DNA of 21,311 nucleotides from Mesostigma viride. Taxonomy: Eukaryota > Streptophyta > Mesostigmatophyceae > Mesostigmatales > Mesostigmataceae. Below are positions 1 to 9,549 of this stretch, piece after piece. A program made the translations under genes and the position numbers. Below the pieces are notes generated by a model, which was not told the DNA's origin, did no database searches, and saw only the letters and a program-made list of their open reading frames with translations. Location of the stretch: positions 1 through 21,311 of the forward strand of contig RPFO01002266.1 of assembly GCA_009746045.1 (NCBI GenBank), read 5' to 3'. The first letter of the stretch is position 1. Every line of letters starts with the position of its first letter.

Positions 1-619
1 CGGCTTTTTGTTCGCGCAATACTGTACCCGACGATTTCGAGAGGAGGCAGTTCGCCTCAACCCCCACGAGTATCTCGTGACCGAGTTGCAGTACCACCAG
101 CAGTCGTGAGACGGGAACCAGGAAGTCCGTGTCCATCGATCTCAAGTTCAATCACCCCACGAAGGAGCTCGTGTTCTTCTACCGTCCCGATAACTGGGCG
201 GACGCGGGATATCCCGACCCGTGCACGGTTACAAGGGTACTGGAGTTCAAGACTAGAACCGCCGTCTTCCGGACGATCTGGCGGCGACCCCGACGGTCAC
301 CTCTTCGACAAGGCCAACCTCTCGCTGAACTCGCAATCCGTGTACGGCGACGGCAGGGACGCGAACTACTCGCCAACGTGATCCCGAGCCAATTCCACAC
401 CCGCGTGCCCAAGGGCCAAAACATCTACGTGGTCCCTTTTCGCTGGACACCGGAAAGCTGGAAGCGACCGGGATCCATCAACTTCTCGCCGGCTCGACGA
501 TGTCAAGCTGACCCTGTCGGGCATGAACAAGCGCTCCCCGGGTCCATCCACGTGTACGCGCGCAACTTCAACGTCCTGACCGTGTCCAACGGGATGGCCG
601 GAAAAGATACGCGTCGTAA
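1..619 (+). pseudogene. major capsid protein, 3' fragment (copy 1), frameshifted
   Basis: This is the C-terminal part of an NCLDV double-jelly-roll major capsid protein, cut by the window start. Recognisable blocks occur in changing frames and in the same order as in the copies downstream: DDFERRQFA and NPHEYLVTELQY (about 29-100), IDLKFNHPTKELVFFYRPD (about 132-190), DGHLFDKANLSLNSQ (about 294-340), PSQFHTRVPKGQNIYVVPF (about 384-440) and YARNFNVLTVSNGMAGK (about 555-605). The terminal YAS-stop at 617-619 is reached only after one more 1-nt shift in the A-run at 602-605. At least four single-base shifts are needed over about 600 nt. It is therefore either a decayed paralogue or a poorly called sequence. 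Family assignment rests on side-by-side resemblance to copies 2 and 3 and on general knowledge of NCLDV capsids. Confidence 0.85.
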
Positions 620-696
620 TTGCCGTCACGGTAGCGAGCTCCGATCCGCGCACGAGGATCTCTTCCGCCGGACCGCCCGCCCTCGCTGGACGACGC

Positions 697-729
697 GAAA
701 TAAATAATCTTGCCGTCGAGTTTATACCG
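697..729 (+). promoter_or_regulatory. candidate viral promoter of MCP copy 2
   Basis: An A-rich stretch (GAAATAAATAAT, about 697-708) is followed about 15 nt later by TATACCG (723-729), which ends 13 nt before the ATG at 743. The same two-part arrangement precedes MCP copy 3 and the JAMM-like gene. This is inference from three-way similarity within the window; there is no match to a named motif. Confidence 0.45.
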
Positions 730-742
730 ACTCACCGCCAAG

Positions 743-2511
743 ATGTCAGCAAGCGATCATGGCGCTTCGTTCCAAGGGCCGCAAGACGTCGCCCTCATCG
801 TGGACCCCGAGGTGACATTCGGAAGTCCGTGTTCCCTCGTCACACCAATTTCGCGCTCGAGAGCGGAGGGTCAACCAATCCGCCGGTATGGCGTCGTACG
901 GCCAGTGTGTCGAGTTCAAGCTTCCCAGTCCGGGACCTGATCTCCAAAGTCATGCGTTCATCCAAGTGGATGCGTTCCCGCCAAGACATCGCGTTCGCGC
1001 CTTCGCGAAGGATTTCGGCCGCATCCTCATCGACAACGTCGAGCTGTCCATCGGCGGGTACTCCATCGAGAAGATCAGCGGCGACTTCCTCCACGTGATT
1101 GGACAAAATCAGTCGCCCCGAGTACAAGAGTCTGGTGGACAATCAGCCCGTCAACCAGGGAGGCACGTCCTCATGGGAAGGACAATCGCATCCTGGACTA
1201 TTGCGACGGGCGCCAGAAGAAGTACTGTACACCCGCTCGAGTTCACGTTCACCACGGACCCCGGGCTGGCGCTCCCCATGATCGCATGCAGTACCACGAC
1301 GTCATCGTAAGATCCAGTTCGCCGACCGCCGAAAACATCTTCACGCGGTACACGGACGAACTGCCTAACGCGACGACGAACGGACCACCGCGAATCTGCT
1401 CAAGTATGGGCCACGACGTGGAATCCTGGTCGCGTCGGGCGGTACATGTCCGCCGTAATGCTCTCGTCCGTCGGTTGACGAGAAGTTCCGCGTCCTAGTG
1501 GGCACGACGGCCTCCGCTCTGACCGACGCGTCGCTCGTTACCCCCGCATACAACGCGGTCATGACCGGCCGCGAACTGTACAATCGCGTGTGTATGGTCG
1601 ATCCCAGCATCGGTGACGGGACCGTGTTCAAAATCGTGACATCCGCGACCACGTCCTCCGACCTAGTAACGGGGGTCAAGTGTCTGATCGTCGCCGGATC
1701 GTCACTCCCCGCGTCGTCGAGTCTGTACTTCGAGCTGTTGGAAAGGGATCTCGACGTCCTCGCGCAATGTGCCCAGAAGGGAAGTGGCACTTCGTTTAAT
1801 GATATGATCGCTGGAGGCATGAAGAAGCCGTCGGCGGCGGCGGGTTACGTCCACCCTCGCTCCTCCTGGATCTCCTCGCCCCCCACCTTCGACTGCAAGC
1901 TCGTCGTCCGCTACGTGTACCTGGACGACTACGAGCGTCGCCAGTTCGCGCTCAACGGGCACGAGTACCTCATCACCGAGACTCAGCGCATGCAGCAGTC
2001 CGTCAACGCGAGACGAGGTCACGATCGATCTCAACTTCAACCACCCCGTCAAGGAGTTCTTGTTCTGGTACAAGCCCGCCGACCTGTCGTGGGTGAACCG
2101 GATCGCCACCGCGTTGGACGCCGATCTCGGTTACAACGCCTACTGGAAGTTCTGGAACGCGAACAGTCTCGCCGGCAACGGCCACCTTTTCCAGACCGCG
2201 AACCTTTCGCTCAACGCCCAGAACGTGTTCGGCGACGGTCGCGACCCCGTGTACTTCAGCAAGATGTTGATGGCCGACTTCCACACGCGCGTGCAGGACG
2301 AGGGGAGGGTCTACGTCATCCCCTTCAGCCTGAACCCCGAGTCGTGGAAACCCACCGGGAGCGTCAACATGTCCCGTTTGGACAGCGCCAAACTCGTCCT
2401 CAAGGGTCTGAGCGCCACGGGCATCGCCGCGGGCACGATCGACATATACGCGCGCAGTTTCAACGTCCTGGTCATCCGATCGGCATGGGCGGCAAGCGTT
2501 TCGCGTCGTAA
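743..2511 (+). pseudogene. major capsid protein (copy 2), long-loop paralogue with multiple frameshifts
   Basis: A full-length NCLDV major capsid protein by content. It starts at ATG 743, the same distance (11 residues) before the GPQD motif as in copy 3, and ends GMGGKRFAS-stop at 2509-2511. The N-terminal jelly roll (VFPRHTNFALE, CVEFKLPSPG, FGRILIDNVELSIGGYSIE, LEFTFTTDPGLALPMIA) is scattered over three frames between 743 and about 1500. The second half is cleaner: one frame runs from about 1498 to 2010 through VRYVYLDDYERRQFALNGH, shifts near 2013 into IDLNFNHPVKEFLFWYKP, and shifts again near 2478. Between FTRY (about 1334) and RYVYLDD (about 1908) it carries about 190 codons, against about 70 in copy 3, so its inter-domain loop is about 120 residues longer. 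It is probably a pseudogene now; base-calling errors could explain some shifts. Confidence 0.88.
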
Positions 2512-2625
2512 ATCCCTTCTTCTGGCGATCGATCGCCGCGTCGGAACACCTTCTCAACCTCACCCTCTCGAGAAGTCCGACGACCGTCCGCATCCGCGCG
2601 CGCGCTCGTCGCCGCCGCGGCGGAC

Positions 2626-2657
2626 GAAACAAAAATCTCTGTCCTTGTAGTATACGG
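2626..2657 (+). promoter_or_regulatory. candidate viral promoter of MCP copy 3
   Basis: GAAACAAAAA (2626-2635) is followed by TATACGG at 2651-2657, 14 nt before the ATG at 2672. The block TTGTAGTATACGG also resembles TTGATATACGG upstream of the JAMM-like gene. The short gap to the ATG suggests a short leader, as is common in NCLDV late genes. No experimental support is available. Confidence 0.5.
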
Positions 2658-2671
2658 AAACCCGCCCGGCC

Positions 2672-4116
2672 ATGTCGCACGCCGTCCTGTCTCTCCGCGC
2701 GAAGGGTCCACAGGACGCCATCCTGACCGTGAGTCCCGACATCACCTTCTTCAAGACCGTGTACCCGCGGCACACGAACTACGCGTTCGAGGACACCGAG
2801 GTGTCCATCTCGTCCGGCGTGTGCGGGTTCAACAGGACCATCGAGTTCCAGCTGCCCAAGAGCGGCGACCTCGTGTGTCGCACGTACGTCGTCATCAAAC
2901 TCCCCGCCCTCACCGAACCCAAGTCGACTACTCCCAATCTGGGAGAGGCATGGTGGAAGATCTTCAGTCCCTACTACAGCGACCTCGGCCGCATCCTCCT
3001 CAAGAAGATCGAGTTCCGGATCGGGGGGTACACCGTCGAGGAGCTCACGGGCGAGTTCCTGCACGTGTGGGACGAGCTCACGAGACTGCCGGACTCGTCG
3101 TACGTCCGCACGGCTCCCAGCGAGCACGGCGGCGATTTCGACCCCTTGTGTCCCGCCCATCCCGGCATGAAGCCCGCGTTCGTGTACGTGCCTCTGGACT
3201 TCTCGTTCTGCAACGACAACGGCTCGGCCCTGCCCATGATCGCCCTCCAGTACCACGACGCTCGCATCCGCATCACCACGTGCACCAAGGACGAACTCTT
3301 CACCCGGTTCGTCGGCGGCACCGAGTACTCCCACTTGACCGTCGCGGATTCGAACGGAAACCCCGTCCCGTGGGACAGCACGGCCGTCACCGCCGTGGCC
3401 GCCACCACTAACACCCCGCGGTCGTCGGCATGCCGGCCGTCGGAGGAGCAGGGTACCGCGACAGTATGATCGCCAAGTTCGACGACACCCTCATGAAGAT
3501 GACCCTCGTGTGCAGGTACGTCTATCTGGACGACTTCGAGCGCCGACAGTTCGCGACCAACCCGCACGAGTACCTGATCACCCAAGTGCAGCAGTACGAC
3601 CACTTCGTCCAGGGCGAGACCCAGGTGGACGTCTCCCTCCCGTTCAGCCACCCCGTGAAGGAGCTGCTGTTCTGGTACAAGGCGGACACCCGGACGACGA
3701 GCACGGACGCCGTGGCCATCAGCGGGTGCACCATTGCCCCGTGGAATTTCCGCAATCCGTCGTCCACGTTCGGTGACGGACACCTCTTCTCCACTTGCAA
3801 CGTGTCCTTGAACAGCCAGACCATGTACAACGAGGGACGCGACCCGGAGTACTTCAAGACCGTCCTCCCGCTCACCTTCCACACGGCCATCCCCAGGTCC
3901 AAACACGTGTACGTGATCCCCTTCTGTCTGGACCCGGAGTCCTGGAAGCCGACGGGGTCCACCAACTTCTCGCGTCTGGACTCCGTCAAGCTGCAGCTCA
4001 AGGGTCTCGGTACGTCCCTGGCCCCGCTGCTCAAGGGCGCGATCAGCATCTACGCGCGGTCGTTCAACGTCCTGAAGATCACCAATGGCATGGGCGGCCT
4101 GCGTTTCGCATCCTAA
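2672..4116 (+). CDS. major capsid protein (copy 3), full length with one frameshift
   Basis: NCLDV major capsid protein, the trimer-forming double-jelly-roll building block of the icosahedral shell. The first frame (2672 to about 3414) holds LRAKGPQDAILTVSPDITFF, VYPRHTNYAFE, RILLKKIEFRIGGYTVEE and LDFSFCNDNGSALPMIALQY. The second (from about 3418) holds CRYVYLDDFERRQFATNPH, HPVKELLFWYKAD, DGHLFSTCNVSLNSQ, YVIPFCLDPESWKPTGS and ends GMGGLRFAS. The frames differ by one missing base in or next to the C-run at 3414-3417; adding one base would give about 481 residues, a usual MCP size. Start ATG 2672 lies 14 nt after the TATACGG element. This is the least damaged of the three tandem copies. The break lies in a GC homopolymer, so a sequencing error is a real possibility; otherwise it is a recently inactivated gene. 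Confidence 0.93.
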
Positions 4117-4353
4117 CTAATCAGAGTCTGACCATGCGCAGTGCCTGTCCGGACGCCCTAGTCGTTGACTGACTAACGGGTCCGTGGTACGAACCAGCTC
4201 ACGACCGTCGGCTCGCGACTCGACGATCGTGCAAAAGCGAAGGAAAATTTGGATACATCGTATTTTATTAATCAAAGGATATGACCGCATTTCATTCGTC
4301 TCCCATATCATGCACGAACGGTTCTTAGCTAGATAGCGAAACGTGATATTAGA

Positions 4354-5175
4354 CTAGTCCTCCTCGACCGTCTTGATGACCCTCGTGTTCCCCTTCTTGC
4401 GTCTGGGCCGGTCCTCGTCGCTCTCGTCGTCGCTCGACGCGGCCGAGTCGTAATGCGTCTCGCCGTACTTCCAGAACGGACGGGATCCGATGCGGAACCC
4501 TTCCCGCGGAGTGGCCTTGTACCAGAAGATGACGTCCTCGATCTTGTTCGAGTTGCTCGTGTGGTCCACCACAAGACACTCGTGTCCCTGCGTGCACTGG
4601 TCGAGGATCTCGCAGAAACTCTCGAACGTCGGGATGACGCCGAAGAAGTTGCGATACAATCTCTCGCGGTTCATGATGATGTGCTCCTTCAGCGCGAACA
4701 CGAAGTCCACGTTGCTGCGGATGTCCGGCGTCACGTCCATCGAGTACTGCGAGATGAACAGGAGGAAGATCCCCATATGTCTCCCGTTCATGGCGATCTC
4801 GCGGATGCACGGGTCCCGCATGACGCTCCGGTCGTAGACGCAATCGTCCAACACCACGAAACAGTTGCCCGCCTGGCCCGTCCGCGCCTGCTTCTTCTGC
4901 GCCCGGATCAGCGCTTTCAACGCGGGACGGTCGAACTTGTTGTACACGAACAGCGAAGGGACGAAGTTCTGCCAGTGACGGTTCGCGCCCTCCGTCCCGG
5001 ACATGACGATGCCCGAGGGGATGTGCCGCTTGTAGTACATGATGTCCGTCGCGAGCGTGGTCTTGCCCCCGCCGCGTTTGGACACGATGCACACGACCGC
5101 CGCGTCCCCGATCCGGTCGGGGTTGAACCGCCGCAATTTCACCTCCCGCATCTCCGTGCTCGTGGTCGTGGCCAT
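4354..5175 (-). CDS. A32-like genome-packaging ATPase (FtsK/HerA superfamily)
   Basis: Intact 273-residue P-loop ATPase that pumps viral DNA into procapsids, a core NCLDV gene related to vaccinia A32. Walker A is SKRGGGKTT at residues 32-40. Walker B is CFVVLDDC at about 105-112, with the acidic pair D110-D111. FLLFISQYSMD after it fits the position of the sensor/arginine-finger segment in this family. The block MSGTEGANRHW (about 58-68) follows the P-loop, as in other viral members (SGTE). The C-terminus (about 240-273) is an acidic and basic low-complexity tail. Start ATG 5175 gives 31 residues before the P-loop, normal for the family. It converges with the MCP array across a 237-bp spacer (4117-4353) in which I see no gene, and it lies 98 bp downstream of the JAMM-like gene on the same strand. 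It is the clearest intact viral gene here. Confidence 0.95.
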   Translation of the reverse strand: MATTTSTEMREVKLRRFNPDRIGDAAVVCIVSKRGGGKTTLATDIMYYKRHIPSGIVMSGTEGANRHWQNFVPSLFVYNKFDRPALKALIRAQKKQARTGQAGNCFVVLDDCVYDRSVMRDPCIREIAMNGRHMGIFLLFISQYSMDVTPDIRSNVDFVFALKEHIIMNRERLYRNFFGVIPTFESFCEILDQCTQGHECLVVDHTSNSNKIEDVIFWYKATPREGFRIGSRPFWKYGETHYDSAASSDDESDEDRPRRKKGNTRVIKTVEED

Positions 5176-5273
5176 GCTCGCGACTCGCTCGAATCACGCG
5201 GACGCGCGCGGTGCGCGCACTGCATACTAATGCACGCGGAAATCCGGCGACCGGACAGGACGTGCGCATCCGT

Positions 5274-5653
5274 TCACGCGGCGGCCGGCCCGGTCGACGT
5301 GACGACGGTCACCACGGGCTGGGCCGGCAAGCGGTAGAACGCGGCGTCCAGACCCACCCTTTTTGCCAGAACCCGCCATCGCGTCTCGTGCCATCGCTCG
5401 ACCGCGTCGCGGTCCTTCGACGTGCGCGTCGCGTCGTACCGTACTCCGAACTCCTCCTGCAGCACCTCGAACTTCTTGACGATCGATCGGGCGACGTCCG
5501 TCTGCGACCCGTCCCGTATCCGCGCGACGAGTCCCGGGGTCAATCGGACGACGAAACACCCTTGGGACGTGAACACGAAATGCGCGAGGTTGTCGGTGGT
5601 CGCGTCCTTCAGCATGACGTCGACGTCCGTCGAGCTCGGGGAAGCGAGCGAGC
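5274..5653 (-). pseudogene. JAMM/MPN-like protein, 3' half (split by the mobile element)
   Basis: C-terminal half of a gene whose 5' half lies beyond the mobile element at 14788-15100. The coding frame is open from the insertion point (Cys codon 5652-5654) to the stop at 5274-5276, about 126 codons. It begins with a Ser-Pro-rich segment containing SSTD, which matches the S-x-x-D part of a JAMM metalloprotease motif, followed by a beta-strand-rich block (AHFVFTSQGCFVVRL) typical of the strand after that motif in JAB/MPN domains. An internal ATG at 5613-5615 opens a 113-codon frame, but this would lack the SxxD motif and both histidines, so I do not treat it as an independent gene. It is followed on the same strand by the packaging ATPase. 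Confidence 0.75.
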
Positions 5654-5656
5654 ATT
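5654..5656. repeat. target site duplication (ATT), left copy
   Basis: ATT immediately outside the left terminal inverted repeat. The same ATT directly follows the right repeat at 14788-14790. A 3-bp duplication is short and could be chance alone, but with the 29-bp inverted repeat and in-frame fusion of the flanks it is convincing. Confidence 0.75.
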
Positions 5657-5685
5657 GGGTGGTTTTACCGGATTAGGATACATTT
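5657..5685 (+). repeat. left terminal inverted repeat (29 bp)
   Basis: Starts GGGTGGTTTTACCGGATTAG and ends ATACATTT. It is the exact reverse complement of 14759-14787; identity stops abruptly after 29 bp. The last 12 bp (TAGGATACATTT, 5674-5685) recur as a direct copy at 5693-5704, giving a subterminal doublet. Confidence 0.9.
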
Positions 5686-5746
5686 TTTTGTCTAGGATAC
5701 ATTTGATGCACTGTGCAGTTTTCAGATGTGTTTGTGGGGGTTGATT

Positions 5747-6215
5747 GCGCCTAGCATGCATTTTATTGAAGCAATGAGTTTCCCAAGATATACATTATAT
5801 AAACTAAGACAATTGACCCATTAACGCAATGAGACAACATCAATGAGACAACATATGCCAATTGAAGGCTGCCCGCAACTTTATTCCAAGTTCATTATTA
5901 TATGATTCCAAGACCATAACTCTTCCAAGACCGTACATCTTCAAGATATAGCACTACAGACACCCACGCGGCTTCCGCGGTCATCACGCTCCTCCTCCAA
6001 GACAACTCAACCTTACAGGACGTTGGGCCATCATACGTCCGGAATAATTGTGTCACTTATTACATAACCAAACTTTTTGAGGGATCGCCATGGTTGCATG
6101 GTTTCAACACATGCGCCCTGCACTCATGTGCATCAAAGGTGTTGCGTAGTGCCAACTCAGTGTCAAAGAACTGATTCAATAATATTTCCCGTATGGCCAT
6201 GAAGGCCCACATGAG
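5747..6215. other. AT-richer subterminal region of the element, no gene seen
   Basis: No supportable coding region. It contains a perfect tandem duplication of CAATGAGACAACAT (5827-5840 and 5841-5854). The core GAGACAACA recurs twice near the right end of the element (within 14570-14587 and 14632-14649), so it could be a subterminal transposase-binding repeat. TGCCAACTCAGTG (about 6151-6163) also recurs near the right end (about 14336-14348). Confidence 0.5.
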
Positions 6216-6295
6216 TTAAACATGGCCGAGAGTGATTGCATCATCCTTCTTGGCGACATCGGTCTTGACGACGTCGATGGGGAAGACGGCAGCAC
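6216..6295 (-). CDS. possible terminal exon of an element gene
   Basis: On the - strand a good 3' splice-site-like sequence (TTTTGTTCACATGCAG) ends at 6296. It is followed by an open stretch reading AAVFPIDVVKTDVAKKDDA and ending in a stop at 6216-6218. The residues look like ordinary protein, unlike the repeat-derived frames next to it. The frame is also open without splicing into the repeat array. No family is recognised; this is a weak call. Confidence 0.25.
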
Positions 6296-6439
6296 CTGCA
6301 TGTGAACAAAAGAATCCATGAACTGTGGCATCCAAAGGCAACAACATATTAGCATCCCATTGAACACGAAGCCACGCTGACCCGGCCATCCAGCCGCCCA
6401 CGCAGCCACAGAGCCAGCCAGCCACGCAGTGACGCACCC

Positions 6440-7375
6440 ACCCAGCCACACATCCACGCATCCACGCACCCGGCACCCCCCCCCCCCCCAGCCAGCCACG
6501 CAGCCACGCAGCCACGCAGCCACGCAGCAGCGCAGCCACGCAGCCACACAGCCACGCACCCTCCTTTCCAGCCACGCAGCCACGCAGCCACGCAGCCACG
6601 CAGCCACGCAGCCACGCAGCCACGCAGCAGCGCAGCTACACGCAGCCACACAGCCACGCACCCTCCTTTCCAGCCAAGCAGCCACGCAGCCACGCAGCCA
6701 CGCAGCCACGCAGCAGCGCAGCCACGCAGCCACACAGCCACGCACCCTCCTTTCCAGCCACGCAGCCACGCAGCCACGCAGCAGCGCAGCCACGCAGCCA
6801 CACAGCCACGCACCCTCCTTTCCAGCCAAGCAGCCACGCAGCCACGCAGCCACGCAGCAGCGCAGCCACGCAGCCACACAGCCACGCAGCCACGCAGCCA
6901 CGCAGCCACGCAGCAGCGCAGCCACGCAGCCACGCAGCCACGCAGCAGCGCAGCCACGCAGCCACACAGCCACGCACCCTCCTTTCCAGCCACGCAGCCA
7001 CGCAGCCACGCAGCCACGCAGCCACGCAGCCACGCAGCCACGCAGCCACGCAGCCACGCAGCAGCGCAGCCACGCAGCCACACAGCCACGCACCCTCCTT
7101 TCCAGCCAAGCAGCCACGCAGCCACGCAGCAGCGCAGCCACGCAGCCACACAGCCACGCACCCTCCTTTCCAGCCACGCAGCCACGCAGCAGCGCAGCCA
7201 CGCAGCCACGCAGCAGCGCAGCCACGCAGCCACACAGCCACGCAGCCACGCAGCCACGCAGCAGCGCAGCCACGCAGCCACGCAGCCACGCAGCCACGCA
7301 GCCACGCAGCAGCGCAGCCACGCAGCCACACAGCCACGCACCCTCCTTTCCAGCCAAGCAGCCACGCAGTCACAC
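6440..7375. repeat. CAGCCACG minisatellite array (8-bp unit)
   Basis: About 0.9 kb built from the 8-bp unit CAGCCACG with variants CAGCAGCG and CAGCCACA. Longer blocks are punctuated by the spacer CACCCTCCTTTCCAGCCA, which appears at irregular intervals. Because the unit contains no stop in any frame on either strand, very long open frames (ATQPRSHA-type on +, CVAAWLRG-type on -) are produced; I do not consider these genes. Homopolymer C runs flank it (about 6478-6489 and 7383-7425). Confidence 0.95.
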
Positions 7376-7446
7376 AGTCAAACCCCCCCTACACCCCCCC
7401 CCCACACACACCCCCCACCCCACCCACTCAACACTACACGAATGAC

Positions 7447-7582
7447 TCACAAAGAACTGCTGCACCACCGATGATCCCTGCGGGAACTGCTCTGCTGCCG
7501 ACGGTCCCTGCGAAAACTGCTGCAGTGCCGACAATGCCTGTGGAAACTGCGACATTGCCGACGCTGCCTGCGGGAACTGAAG

Positions 7583-7645
<63 letters not shown>

Positions 7646-7682
7646 AGTTGTTGCTGCAGTTGCTGCTGCAGTTGCTGCTGCA

Positions 7683-7721
<39 letters not shown>

Positions 7722-8069
7722 GCTGGACCACTTGTTTCTGCACCTCTTGACGCAGCTGCAAACCAAGCTCTTCAACCTTCTTGCTTTGGTTCTCCATAGC
7801 TCGTTGCATCTCTCTCATCGTCTGTTCCACGCCCACCAGTACGGGGGTCGGCGGCGGCAGCGGCTGGGTACGCTCTGGCTGGGTGCGCTCTGGCTGCCGT
7901 GCAGGACCTTGCCACATCGGCCGGCGCATTGGTGGTTTGCACCGGCCAAAAAATCTACTTTCATGGCACCAGATTTCTTTCCTAGCACCCATTTTCTACA
8001 ATCGTCCCCGGCATAACACAAATCAATCAATTCGTCCATGTCATCGCTTCGGCTATCAGCATCGGGCAT
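7447..8069 (-). CDS. polyglutamine-rich element protein, N-terminal part (frames broken)
   Basis: A candidate - strand gene in three linked frames. From ATG 8069 an acidic start (MPDADSRSDDMDELIDLCYA) runs to about 8000. A second frame (7992 to 7447) has a basic Pro-Arg segment, then a coiled-coil-like stretch (QTMREMQRAMENQSKKVEE) leading into a long polyglutamine tract. After the tract a third frame shows five 10-codon repeats of the QFPQxxSAxx type (about 7450-7575). The 30-bp periodicity in that frame, and the natural Q-rich composition across the tract, suggest translation with one or more frameshifts or introns. No domain is recognised. It may encode a regulatory or transposase-associated factor of the element, but that is inference. 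Confidence 0.4.
7584..7718. repeat. CTG/CAG trinucleotide repeat
   Basis: Twenty uninterrupted CTG units (7584-7643), then three interrupted CAG-TTG blocks and a further run of about nine CTG units. On the - strand this is CAG, encoding polyglutamine in the frame of the candidate element protein. Confidence 0.95.
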
Positions 8070-8209
8070 AGTTCCCGTGGCTAGTGCCCATCATTCTTTC
8101 CACCTTGAGCGGGGCGAAGTCACGAATTCAAGCGCGAAGTGCATTTGAATCAAGCGGGAACTGGGTGACACTGCTTGAAGACGTGCAGCTCCAAGGCATG
8201 CAAATGATG

Positions 8210-9345
8210 CAATGTATGAAAGATACGATACGCAAAGTTCAGGTGTTCAGGTGAAGCCGTGAAGACGTGGTGAAGACAGGTGAAGACGCGGTGAAGACGT
8301 GAAGACGTGAAGACGTGAAGACGTGAAGACACGATACGGCAAGTTCAGGTGAAGTTCAGGTGTTCAGGTGAAGCCGTGAAGACGTGAAGCCGTGAAGCCG
8401 TGAAGACGTGGTGAAGACAGGTGAAGACGCGGTGAAGACGTGAAGACGTGAAGACGTGAAGACGTGAAGACGTGAAGACACGATACGGCAAGTTCAGGTG
8501 AAGTTCAGGTGTTCAGGTGAAGCCGTGAAGACGTGAAGCCGTGAGGCCGTGAAGACGTGGTGAAGACAGGTGAAGACGCGGTGAAGACGTGAAGACGTGA
8601 AGACGTGAAGACGTGAAGACGTGAAGACACGATACGGCAAGTTCAGGTGAAGTTCAGGTGTTCAGGTGAAGCCGTGAAGACGTGAAGCCGTGAAGCCGTG
8701 AAGACGTGGTGAAGACAGGTGAAGACGCGGTGAAGACGTGAAGACGTGAAGACGTGAAGACGTGAAGACGTGAAGACACGATACGGCAAGTTCAGGTGAA
8801 GTTCAGGTGTTCAGGTGAAGCCGTGAAGACGTGAAGCCGTGAAGCCGTGAAGACGTGGTGAAGACAGGTGAAGACGCGGTGAAGACGTGAAGACGTGAAG
8901 ACGTGAAGACGTGAAGACACGATACGGCAAGTTCAGGTGAAGTTCAGGTGTTCAGGTGAAGCCGTGAAGACGTGAAGACGCGAAGACGTGAAGACGTGGT
9001 GAAGACAGGTGAAGACGCGGTGAAGACGTGAAGACGTGAAGACGTGAAGACGTGAAGACGTGAAGACACGATACGGCAAGTTCAGGTGAAGTTCAGGTGT
9101 TCAGGTGAAGCCGTGAAGACGTGAAGCCGTGAAGCCGTGAAGACGTGGTGAAGACAGGTGAAGACGCGGTGAAGACGTGAAGACGTGAAGACGTGAAGAC
9201 GTGAAGACACGATACGGCAAGTTCAGGTGAAGTTCAGGTGTTCAGGTGAAGCCGTGAAGACGTGAAGACGCGAAGACGTGAAGACGTGGTGAAGACAGGT
9301 GAAGACGCGGTGAAGACGTGAAGACGTGAAGACGTGCATGCAAGG
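8210..9345. repeat. 149/141-bp satellite built from the 8-bp unit GTGAAGAC
   Basis: Each monomer starts near CGATACGGCAAGTTCAGG and continues as variants of GTGAAGAC. Monomer starts at 8332, 8481, 8630, 8779, 8920, 9069 and 9210 give periods of 149, 149, 149, 141, 149 and 141 bp. The short form differs by exactly one 8-bp unit, and long and short forms alternate at the end. Degenerate monomers flank the array, with the shared boundary motif AAAGATACGATACGC at about 8219 and 9351. A simple GTGAAGAC run follows to about 9446. I see no gene; - strand open frames of the SSRLHVFT type are repeat by-products. Confidence 0.95.
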
Positions 9346-9549
9346 TATCAAAGATACGATACGCCGCAAGTTCAGGTGAAGTCGTGAAGACGTGAAGACG
9401 TGAAGACGTGAAGACGTGAAGACGTGAAGACGTGAAGACGTGAAGACCAGGACTGACACGTGAAGACTGGGACGTGAAGGCAAGTTGCAGCACTCGGCCG
9501 CTGCAGTCGCACGCAGGTAGAAACGAGTATTGCTGCTTGAATCTGTCAA

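Noticed and set aside
2003-3334. 443-codon - strand open frame opposite the MCP genes
   Set aside because: Antisense to clear capsid coding sequence, with GC-rich shadow composition.
4453-5337. 294-codon + strand open frame opposite the ATPase
   Set aside because: The - strand holds a complete packaging ATPase with Walker motifs; the + frame is its shadow.
6176-7445. Several 245-393-codon open frames on both strands
   Set aside because: They are translations of the stop-free CAGCCACG repeat in different frames; composition is pure repeat.
8210-9446. CRISPR-like regular array
   Set aside because: There are no unique spacers between repeats; it is a nested satellite of GTGAAGAC units in eukaryotic-type DNA.
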